A DNA stretch of 12,531 nt, from NCBI GenBank assembly GCA_002336085.1, contig DDEH01000006.1, positions 1-12,531 on the forward strand. Reading direction: 5' to 3'. Below, in pieces: positions 1-6,600 of the stretch (position 1 is its first letter; every line of letters begins with the position of its first letter). This DNA is from Flavobacteriales bacterium UBA1959 (GTDB taxonomy: Bacteria; Bacteroidota; Bacteroidia; Flavobacteriales_D; Sanyastnellaceae). The notes under the pieces were generated by a model. The model ran no database searches. It was given only the letters and a program-made list of their open reading frames with translations, and was not told the DNA's origin. The translations under genes and the position numbers were made by a program.

Positions 1-185
1 AGTGCTTCCAGTGGCAAATGCTTTTGTGCTGGATTCCATTGAAAATGCTGAATGTCTTGAGAATCAGTTCGCTGATGGGATCGGCTCAAAATTCGCAGCG
101 CATAGCCCTTCGCAAGGAAGTGACGCTTAGCAGCAAGTCCAATCAGTCCTGTACCTCCTGTGATGACGATCGATTTTTTTTCCAT
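1..185 (-). CDS. TIGR01777-family NAD(P)-dependent epimerase/reductase, N-terminal part (cut by window edge)
   Basis: Sixty-one codons are visible on the minus strand, beginning with ATG at 185-183 and running off the left edge. The product starts MEKKSIVITGGTGLIGLAA, a Rossmann beta strand followed by the glycine-rich dinucleotide-binding loop TGGTGLIG at residues 9-16. Further on come a basic second strand end (LRILSRS, about residues 29-35) and the short motif FQWNP near residue 48. In extended SDR proteins of the TIGR01777 group (YfcH/SDR39U1-like) a 'W-[DN]-P' motif follows the N-terminal Rossmann unit in just this way, so I favour that family over a generic sugar epimerase. The substrate of this family is mostly unknown. 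The protein is expected to be cytoplasmic. The gene is divergent from the choice-of-anchor B gene, with about 120 bases between the two likely starts. No clear promoter is visible on its side. Confidence 0.8.
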   Translation of the reverse strand, partial: MEKKSIVITGGTGLIGLAAKRHFLAKGYALRILSRSHQRTDSQDIQHFQWNPAQKHLPLEA

Positions 186-307
186 GCTAAGACAACCTAA
201 GGCAATTGAAAGTTGTTTCCTTGATACTCATCAGTTTTTCTTACTTTTAAGATTAGGAGTGCTACGTGAGTTTGTTTCCATTGTGCCAACAAATCATTGA
301 TGAAATC
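186..307. other. Divergent intergenic region between epimerase and choice-of-anchor B genes
   Basis: This AT-richer spacer must hold the promoters of both flanking genes. On the plus strand a weak Bacteroidota-type promoter candidate lies at 220-249. An AGGAGT motif at 255-260 sits five bases before a possible GTG start at 266. A loose inverted pair ACAAC (192-196) and GTTGT (212-216) is too short and too far apart to call an operator. No strong hairpin with a T tract is present. Confidence 0.4.
220..249 (+). promoter_or_regulatory. Candidate Bacteroidota-type promoter (weak)
   Basis: CTTG at 220-223 and TACTTTTA at 242-249, separated by 18 bases, resemble the Bacteroidota consensus TTTG, 19-21 bases, TAnnTTTG, with a mismatch in each box and a slightly short spacer. 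Transcription would start near 256 and give a leader of about 50 bases to the ATG at 308. This is a pattern match by eye only. Confidence 0.25.
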
Positions 308-2170
308 ATGAAATTACAATTCAATACGAGAGTGATGTACCGTAACGTGACAAATGTTTTAGGGGCAACGCTCGTTGGTTGTGCCTCTTTGCTGACAGCA
401 CAGGGTCAAGCGCCATGTGTTGATGGATTTGCCAATGGTTTTCCTTGTGAACGAATGGATCTGGTATCTCAGATGACAAATGAAGACCTTATGGGAACAG
501 GCTCTAACGATGTCTGGGGTTGGACGGACCACGTCACCGGGGTAGAATATGCGTTGGTGGGGGAGCGAGAAGGTCTGGCAATTGTGGACATGAGTGATCC
601 GGAAAATCCGTTTTTAGCCGGTTTCATGGAGACGCATACGAGCAGCAGTACGTGGCGAGATATGAAGGTTTATGCCGATCGGGTTTATGTGGTTTCTGAA
701 GCAAATGGACACGGTCTTCAAGTGTTGGATTTGAATCAATTGAGGGAGTTAACGGAATTCCCCGCAATTTTGGAGCCTACGACGCATTTGGATGTGTTTT
801 CAGACGCGCACAATGTGATTATCAATGAAGACGCCGCCATGCTCTTTGCCGTTGGAACGAATATGGCAAGTGGAGGGTTGGTTGCCTTTGATATTAGCGA
901 ACCGGATTCACCCGTGTTGGTCGGTGACTTTGGTGAGGCCGGTTACACACACGATGCACAAGCAGTCATTTATGATGGTCCGCATGAGGAGTACCAGGGA
1001 AAGTCATTGGTGTTCGCGGCAAACGCCAACAAACTCGCGATTGTTGATGCGACAGATCCTGCCGACATCTTCTCCATTAGCATTGCCAATTACGATTATT
1101 CGTATACCCACCAGTGTTGGTTGACGGAGGATCATCGCTATTTGATCTTGGGAGATGAGACGGATGAACAGAATCAAGGAATCAACACGCGTACACTGAT
1201 TTGGGACGTGCAAGATTTAGAATCGCCAATTCTTATTGGAGAGCATTTTGCAGACGGAATGGCAATTGATCACAATCAATATGTGCTGGGAAATCTGTTA
1301 TTTCAGGCCAATTATGCAGCAGGTCTAAGGATGCTTTCTCTGTCCGACGTAGCTGATGGGGAGCTGACGGAAATAGGATTTTTCGATGTTTATCCTGAAG
1401 ATGATGCGCCAGTCTTTACAAACGGATCGTGGTCAACCTATCCGTATTTCGAATCAGGGTATGTCGTGGTGACATCTCGCCAAGATGGAATTTCGATTGT
1501 CCGACCAAGATTCATCAATGCAATGCCTGTATCTCCGGTGGTATGTGTGGACCAGACCATGGCCATTCAATTGACCGTGCTCGAAGGACTACTTCCCCCA
1601 TATGAATTGTCTATCTCAGGATTGCCAGCAGGCCTAGAAGTCAGTGGGTTTGAGAGCACCATGGATGCGCCAGGTTCATTCGCCTTCATGATCACAGGGC
1701 TTGAAAATGCACCGGCAACAGTTGAGTTTGTGGTGAATTTAAGTTCAGCTTTGAATGACGTGTCAGAGCCCATTATATTTCAAGTCAACCCGGGAGAAAC
1801 TTGGTATGTGGACGCAGATGGCGATGGATATGGCGATGGGGCAGAGGCCATTCAAACGTGCAGTATACCCACAGGATTCGTTCAGAATACAGCGGATTGC
1901 GACGATAATAATGCGCTTATTTACGAAGGAGCATCAGGAACGGGACAAGGACTGGACAACAATTGCAATGGCCAAATCGAACCCAGTGAAGAGGGTGGAT
2001 GTCCTGGAGATTTCAATGGAGATGGTGCCATATCGGTGGCGGATTTATTGGTTTTGCTTGGTGATTTTGGATGTACGACGAATTGCCTGGCAGACTTCGA
2101 TGGGGACGGTGTTGTCAACGTTGGAGACCTGCTGGGTTACCTCAGTGTATTCGGGGACGATTGTCTCTGA
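308..2170 (+). CDS. Secreted choice-of-anchor B family protein with MopE-like and C-terminal EF-hand/dockerin-like modules
   Basis: The 620-residue product begins with a signal peptide (basic n-region, hydrophobic core VLGATLVGCASLLTA, likely cut near AQGQA, residue about 34). Residues about 46-400 form a beta-propeller-like choice-of-anchor B region (TIGR04312 type) with LVIVD-like strands such as GLAIVDMSDPENP and LAIVDATDPADI, ending in STYPYFESGYVVVTS. Residues about 410-495 look Ig-like. A MopE-type metal-binding module follows (WYVDADGDGYGDG, CDDNN, LDNNCNG; about 498-557). The protein ends in two EF-hand loops, DFNGDGAISVAD and DFDGDGVVNVGD, 28 residues apart and bracketed by four cysteines, which resembles a dockerin. 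No classical type IX sorting domain is seen. Start choice: ATG 308 gives a reasonable signal peptide. GTG 266 has AGGAGT five bases upstream but would add 14 residues to the n-region, and ATG 335 would give the shortest signal peptide. The role is probably extracellular, calcium-dependent and non-enzymatic; the function is unknown. Confidence 0.85.
   Translation: MKLQFNTRVMYRNVTNVLGATLVGCASLLTAQGQAPCVDGFANGFPCERMDLVSQMTNEDLMGTGSNDVWGWTDHVTGVEYALVGEREGLAIVDMSDPENPFLAGFMETHTSSSTWRDMKVYADRVYVVSEANGHGLQVLDLNQLRELTEFPAILEPTTHLDVFSDAHNVIINEDAAMLFAVGTNMASGGLVAFDISEPDSPVLVGDFGEAGYTHDAQAVIYDGPHEEYQGKSLVFAANANKLAIVDATDPADIFSISIANYDYSYTHQCWLTEDHRYLILGDETDEQNQGINTRTLIWDVQDLESPILIGEHFADGMAIDHNQYVLGNLLFQANYAAGLRMLSLSDVADGELTEIGFFDVYPEDDAPVFTNGSWSTYPYFESGYVVVTSRQDGISIVRPRFINAMPVSPVVCVDQTMAIQLTVLEGLLPPYELSISGLPAGLEVSGFESTMDAPGSFAFMITGLENAPATVEFVVNLSSALNDVSEPIIFQVNPGETWYVDADGDGYGDGAEAIQTCSIPTGFVQNTADCDDNNALIYEGASGTGQGLDNNCNGQIEPSEEGGCPGDFNGDGAISVADLLVLLGDFGCTTNCLADFDGDGVVNVGDLLGYLSVFGDDCL
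1802..1978 (+). other. MopE-like metal-binding module within the choice-of-anchor B protein
   Basis: The translated segment starts WYVDADGDGYGDG and continues to CDDNNALIYEGA and LDNNCNGQIE. This acidic, Asp/Asn/Gly-rich pattern with paired cysteines is the hallmark of the putative metal-binding repeats related to MopE, common in secreted proteins of Bacteroidota and Myxococcota. It is present once here. Calcium or another divalent metal is the likely ligand by family analogy. Confidence 0.7.
2000..2167 (+). other. C-terminal dockerin-like EF-hand pair
   Basis: This stretch encodes two 12-residue calcium loops with D, N or D, and D at loop positions 1, 3 and 5 and D at position 12. Each is followed by a hydrophobic helix-like segment (LLVLLGDFG and LLGYLSVFG). 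Cysteines lie before, between (two) and after the loops. Dockerin type I repeats have this shape, but no cohesin or cellulosome gene is in view. In this protein the module occupies the extreme C-terminus, the place of a sorting domain in many secreted Bacteroidota proteins. Confidence 0.75.
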
Positions 2171-2174
2171 TCCC

Positions 2175-4088
2175 TTAATCTTCGAAAGTGCTGTTTTCTT
2201 GCTGATCGACCATGCGAGCGTAAGCCCCGTTGGCTTTGATGAGTTGTTCAGGTGACCCTTCCTCAATCAATTCGCCATTATCCAAAATCAAAACGTGGTC
2301 TGCACCGCGAATGCTAGAAATTCGATGCGATACCAGAAGGACGGCCGTGGATTCACCCTGGCTTCGGATGGATTGTAGGATGGTCTCTTCCGTTTCTGTG
2401 TCAACTGCTGAGAGGCAATCATCGAGAATGAGTAGCTTAGGCTTGCGTATTAGCGCCCGTGCAATAGATATACGTTGTTTCTGTCCTCCACTGAGGTTAA
2501 CTCCCCGTTCGCCTAGCAGCGTTTCGTATTTCTTTTCGAATTCTTCAATGTTGTGCGCCACGTGTGCTTCCTCTGCAGCCTGCTGCACTTCACTGTATAC
2601 AGAATCTTGCTCCGCCAAGCCAAATGCTATGTTTCGCTCAATGGTGTCTGAAAACAAAAAAACGTCTTGAGGCACATAGCCCGTATCCTTTCGAAATTCG
2701 TTCAACGGCCAATTTTCAAGAGAGATTCCGTTGAATTTAATTTGGCCCTTTGCCGGATCAAAAATGCGCATTGCGAGCTGTGCGACTGTGGACTTCCCAC
2801 TGCCTGTTCTTCCAGTTATCGCTAAGATTTTTCCGGGTTTTAAATGAAAGCTCAAATTCTTGACCGCTTCAATACCTGTATTAGCATATGTAAAAGAAAC
2901 GCGTTCAAAGGCTAAGCCATCATGTGGCAAGAGATTTGCTCCTTTGGACAATTGACCCGGTGCTTGAATGGCCGGTTGAGCTTCCATGAAGTCATTGATT
3001 CTTCGCATGGATGCCTCTGCTTTTTGAACCAATGAGGTGACCCATCCCACGGATGCAAAAGGCCAAGTGAGGAGATTGATGTAAAATACAAATTGGAAAA
3101 TATGACCCACTTCCAATTGCCCTGACATGACGCGCAATCCTCCTACGTAAATAGTCAAAATTGTACTTAAGCCAACAAGCAAAACGATGATGGGCATGAA
3201 GAGCGCTTCAGTTTTGACCAAGCTTAGAACGGAAGATTTGTAGTCGTCAGCAATTCCCGTAAATCGTTCACTTGCATCTTTCTCTCGCTGGAAGGATTTT
3301 AGTACTCGGATGCCGGCTATGTGTTGTTGAACGAACGTACTCAGACCGCTTTGTTTTTGCTGCACTCTTTCACTTTGGATATTGATTCGAGAGCTAACGA
3401 AATAGATTCCGAGGGACATGAGTGGCAGAGGCAACAGAGCAAATAGAGTGAGTTTCCAATCGATGTAAACCATCACACTGACCACAAGAAAGATGAGCAT
3501 GGCAAGATTGATGGTATACATCACGGCTGGCCCCAAATACATGCGCACTTTGCTCACATCTTCACTGATCCGGTTCATCAAATCGCCGGTATCGTTGGCC
3601 CGGTAGAATGCGGCATCCAATCGCTGATATTGGTCGAAAATGCGGCCTTTCAAATCAAATTCAATGCGCCTTGACATCACAATAATGGTCTGACGGGTGA
3701 AGAAAAGAAAGATTCCTTTGATCAAATAAGTCAAAAGGAAAAGCCCGGCTTGAAGCCCTGCAATCTTTCCCATCCAGCTCAATACTTCTTTTTTGGAGTC
3801 GACCTGCTTTGGCGGTTCAAGTGCACTTCCGAACCACGACTGTAACCTGTTCAATGTTTTTGGGTACGAGACGGCTGGCGCGGATTGAAACAATTCAGCT
3901 TCGGATATGCCATTCCTCAATGGACCTAGAAATACCTGATCTGCATCTCTCAATGCATTCACACCTTCTCCGATGAGCGCGGGGGCAAATACCGCAAAAA
4001 CGTTGGTGAAGAAGATGAAGATTACCCCACTCAATAATAGATACGGATACTTTCTAAAATATGGATTGAGCTTCAGTAATTCCCGCAT
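2175..4088 (-). CDS. ABC exporter half-transporter (fused permease and ATPase, MdlA/MsbA-like)
   Basis: The 637-residue protein has an N-terminal six-helix exporter domain (helices near 17-36, 113-131, 187-208, 211-233, 295-318 and 328-350) and a C-terminal nucleotide-binding domain. Motifs in order: Walker A GRTGSGKST (426-434), Q-loop YVPQD (Q474), signature LSGGQ (532-536), Walker B LLILDD (552-557), D-loop SAVD (560-563), H-loop SHR (H588). The residue after the Walker B aspartate is D557 rather than the usual catalytic glutamate, followed by C558. MdlA-like subunits of heterodimeric exporters share this DD pattern, so the protein may need a partner encoded elsewhere. The loop between helices 1 and 2 (about 37-112) is long. 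The ATG at 4088 lies four bases after the TonB receptor stop, so the two are probably co-transcribed. Inner membrane location; the substrate cannot be told (lipid, drug or peptide). Confidence 0.92.
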   Translation of the reverse strand: MRELLKLNPYFRKYPYLLLSGVIFIFFTNVFAVFAPALIGEGVNALRDADQVFLGPLRNGISEAELFQSAPAVSYPKTLNRLQSWFGSALEPPKQVDSKKEVLSWMGKIAGLQAGLFLLTYLIKGIFLFFTRQTIIVMSRRIEFDLKGRIFDQYQRLDAAFYRANDTGDLMNRISEDVSKVRMYLGPAVMYTINLAMLIFLVVSVMVYIDWKLTLFALLPLPLMSLGIYFVSSRINIQSERVQQKQSGLSTFVQQHIAGIRVLKSFQREKDASERFTGIADDYKSSVLSLVKTEALFMPIIVLLVGLSTILTIYVGGLRVMSGQLEVGHIFQFVFYINLLTWPFASVGWVTSLVQKAEASMRRINDFMEAQPAIQAPGQLSKGANLLPHDGLAFERVSFTYANTGIEAVKNLSFHLKPGKILAITGRTGSGKSTVAQLAMRIFDPAKGQIKFNGISLENWPLNEFRKDTGYVPQDVFLFSDTIERNIAFGLAEQDSVYSEVQQAAEEAHVAHNIEEFEKKYETLLGERGVNLSGGQKQRISIARALIRKPKLLILDDCLSAVDTETEETILQSIRSQGESTAVLLVSHRISSIRGADHVLILDNGELIEEGSPEQLIKANGAYARMVDQQENSTFED

Positions 4089-4092
4089 CTCT

Positions 4093-6519
4093 TCAGAAAT
4101 TGAAATTCCACGTCACAGAAGGAATGATCGGAAATAGGCTGACTTGGTTGGCCTGCAAATCAAACGTCCCTTCGCTCGAGTTTCCTTCGTTGCTGAAGTA
4201 GATAAAATAAGGATTCATCCGATTGTATACATTGTAAAAGCCAAACGTCCAGCTTGATTCCACGCGAATGTCGCGGTTTTTTTTCGATTTCGATGTGTTC
4301 CTTTTTGTTCGATCGGGAGTGAGGGTAGCACTGATGTCTACCCTGTGGTACGCGGCCATGCGGTAGCCATTTCGAGCGCCATAGATATCGGTCACACGGC
4401 CCTCAAATACATAACGCTGCACAGGCAGCGTCAATGAGTTGCCTGTCGCGTAGACGAATGCAGCACCGATTCGCCATTTGGCATTTATTTTCCAATCGGC
4501 TACAACGCTCAGGTCATGACGGCGATCGTATTTCGAAGGAAAAATCATCCCGTTATTCAGTCCATCAAATTCTCTTTCGGTTTTGCTCCAAGTATAGCCA
4601 ATCCAACCGGTGAGATTTCCGAGGCGTTTCTTCAGGAAAAGCTCCAGACCGTAAGACCAGCCGTCTCCAAAGACCAAGTTGTTATCGACATTGTTATTGA
4701 TGTTGTCTTCGGGGCGCGAGTTTTCTCCATAGGCCACTAAACCTTCAAGGCCTTTCCAATATCCCTCTACTGATGCTTCCCACATGTTCTCGCTACCGAG
4801 ATTGGTGAAGTAGCCGAGGCTTATTTGCTCTCCCCATTGCGGAGCTACCCGATCTGAACTAGGAATCCAAATGTCACCGGGGAGCGAGGTAGTTCCCAAT
4901 GACGTCAGATGAATGTATTGATAGTTTTGACTGTAGCCGGCCTTGATACTTGATTTGGGACCGGTGATGTATCGGACAGCCAAACGAGGCTCGAACCCAT
5001 TGTAATATTTCACGAGCTCACCAGGCGCGTAAAAAGTAGGTTCGTCAAGTTGATCGGGATTTAATAGGTTCGGCAAATCGTAGCGTGTGAATGGTCCCAC
5101 GTGCCAAAATCCGGACCAGCGCAAACCTCCATGTATCCGCAAACGCTCTGTCAGATCAAAATCATCCTGTATGTAGATCCCGGTCTCATGACTAAAAGTC
5201 TGTTCGGATTCCCCGGTATCGAATTCGGTGTCGCCGCTTCTCGCGATAAAATCGGTTGGAATGAAATCATGGTGGACATAATCAATGCCCGTTTTTACGG
5301 CGTGCCGAAGATTGGGATACCAGCTCAATTCCGCACGTCCTGCCCAGTCCTTAATCCCGCTTTCGAAACCAAATTCAAATTCTTCTTGCCCCGCGAGAAA
5401 GGCAAATTCATATGAGCTATACGTCGTGCCCACATTCAGAAACATTTTATCATTGACGATATGGTTCCAGCGAATGGAGCCCATGGCGTTGCCCCATGGT
5501 ATTCGGGTTGAGAATCCAGCATCTGCACTGCTAAAACTGAAGACGTCTTGTCCGAAGTATCCTGAAAAGAAAATCTGGTCCTTTTCTGTCAAATGCACAT
5601 TGGCTTTGGCGTTGAGATCATAGAAATAATACCCCGTTCCCTCGAAAGCAGTTCCTTTCAAAGCAGGCTTTGTCAAAACGTCAATGTATGTTCTTCGGCC
5701 GGATAAAATAATGCTGCTCTTGTCTTTTGCCAGGGGCCCCTCCAACGTGAGCCGCGAACTGATCAGCCCCAAACCACCAGCGGCTTTCCATTCTTTGCTG
5801 TTTCCTTCTTTGAGGCCGATATTCAATACGGAGGAGACCCTTCCGCCATATTCGGCCGGCATTGCCCCTTTGATCAACTCGACGTTTTTGATGGCATCTG
5901 CATTAAAAACACTGAAAAATCCAAACAAGTGTGAAGCATTGTAAATGGTCGCGTCATCTAACAGGATGAGGTTTTGATCCGGACCGCCGCCGCGAACATA
6001 AAAGCCTGAATTGCCTTCTCCGGCGCTGGAGACACCAGGCAAAAATTGCAATACTTTGAGGACGTCAACTTCCCCAAGCAAAGCGGGCAAGGCTTTGATT
6101 TGTTCCACATCTAAAGACTCATGACCAAGGTCTGTGCTTTCTGTGTGGTTGCTTTTCTCTCCTACGATAGTTGCCGCTTCAAACGCAATGACGACCGGCA
6201 TGAGCTCAATGTTTTTCGAAAAGGATTGGGTGAAATCCAGCTTGAACTCCATGGGCTGATAACCGATAAAGGAGACCCGGATTGTCTGATTTCCTGAAGG
6301 CATCGGAAGGCTATAAAATCCGTAGGAATTTGTGGAGGTCCCGCGGTCCATGCCTTCCGGGATTATGTTCGCTCCAATAATGGTTTCGCCCGTTGCACCG
6401 TCTGTTATTTTGCCGCTGACGGTGTGCGTTGTCTGCGACCAAGCAATAGTAAAGAAGGCGCTGAATATGAGACTAAAAATTAGTCGCGCGATGGTCTTTA
6501 TGGACGTCTCTGATGGCAT
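4093..6519 (-). CDS. TonB-dependent outer-membrane receptor with carboxypeptidase-regulatory-like N-terminal domain
   Basis: The 808-residue protein has a signal peptide (hydrophobic 11-27, likely cut at AWS|QT). A CarboxypepD_reg-like domain follows at about 31-110 (VSGKITDGATGETIIGANI, then YGFYSLPMPSG and ISFIGYQ-like VSFIGYQ). The plug domain is at about 128-238 with the conserved core VLQFLPGVSSAGEGNSGFYV, RGGGPDQNLILLDD and PAEYGGRVSSVLN. A beta-barrel follows from about 245 to the aromatic C-terminal residue F808, the usual outer-membrane barrel end. It is expected to take up an unidentified ligand using TonB-ExbBD energy. No SusD-like lipoprotein gene is adjacent, so it is not a classical SusCD pair. 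It is the first gene of a probable two-gene unit with the ABC exporter and is divergent from a substrate-binding lipoprotein gene. ATG 6519 is chosen because it gives a normal signal peptide. Confidence 0.93.
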   Translation of the reverse strand: MPSETSIKTIARLIFSLIFSAFFTIAWSQTTHTVSGKITDGATGETIIGANIIPEGMDRGTSTNSYGFYSLPMPSGNQTIRVSFIGYQPMEFKLDFTQSFSKNIELMPVVIAFEAATIVGEKSNHTESTDLGHESLDVEQIKALPALLGEVDVLKVLQFLPGVSSAGEGNSGFYVRGGGPDQNLILLDDATIYNASHLFGFFSVFNADAIKNVELIKGAMPAEYGGRVSSVLNIGLKEGNSKEWKAAGGLGLISSRLTLEGPLAKDKSSIILSGRRTYIDVLTKPALKGTAFEGTGYYFYDLNAKANVHLTEKDQIFFSGYFGQDVFSFSSADAGFSTRIPWGNAMGSIRWNHIVNDKMFLNVGTTYSSYEFAFLAGQEEFEFGFESGIKDWAGRAELSWYPNLRHAVKTGIDYVHHDFIPTDFIARSGDTEFDTGESEQTFSHETGIYIQDDFDLTERLRIHGGLRWSGFWHVGPFTRYDLPNLLNPDQLDEPTFYAPGELVKYYNGFEPRLAVRYITGPKSSIKAGYSQNYQYIHLTSLGTTSLPGDIWIPSSDRVAPQWGEQISLGYFTNLGSENMWEASVEGYWKGLEGLVAYGENSRPEDNINNNVDNNLVFGDGWSYGLELFLKKRLGNLTGWIGYTWSKTEREFDGLNNGMIFPSKYDRRHDLSVVADWKINAKWRIGAAFVYATGNSLTLPVQRYVFEGRVTDIYGARNGYRMAAYHRVDISATLTPDRTKRNTSKSKKNRDIRVESSWTFGFYNVYNRMNPYFIYFSNEGNSSEGTFDLQANQVSLFPIIPSVTWNFNF

Positions 6520-6600
6520 GTGTGTAAAATTACCGGATTCGGTGGATAGACATCGTTAGAACACCAGTAATTGGCAAAAGTTGGGACCTACCTTGCAAGT
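6520..6600. other. Divergent control region between TonB receptor and binding lipoprotein
   Basis: This short spacer must carry the start signals for both genes. On the minus strand a TAATTTTA motif (6525-6532) resembles the Bacteroidota -7 box but lies too close to the ATG and has no TTTG at the right distance. I find no clear operator, terminator or riboswitch. If the TTG at 6571 were the true start of the lipoprotein gene the spacer would shrink to 51 bases. Confidence 0.35.

Noticed and set aside
2000..2167. Reading the EF-hand pair as evidence of a cellulosome
   Set aside because: No cohesin, scaffoldin or glycoside hydrolase is in the window, and the host appears to be of the Bacteroidota; the module alone does not support that claim.
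2153..2174. GGGA and TCCC pair across the end of the choice-of-anchor B gene as a terminator
   Set aside because: Four-base stem with a long loop and no T tract; too weak to support.
6525..6532. TAATTTTA as a -7 promoter box for the TonB receptor
   Set aside because: It lies only a few bases before the ATG and no TTTG box is found 19-21 bases upstream.
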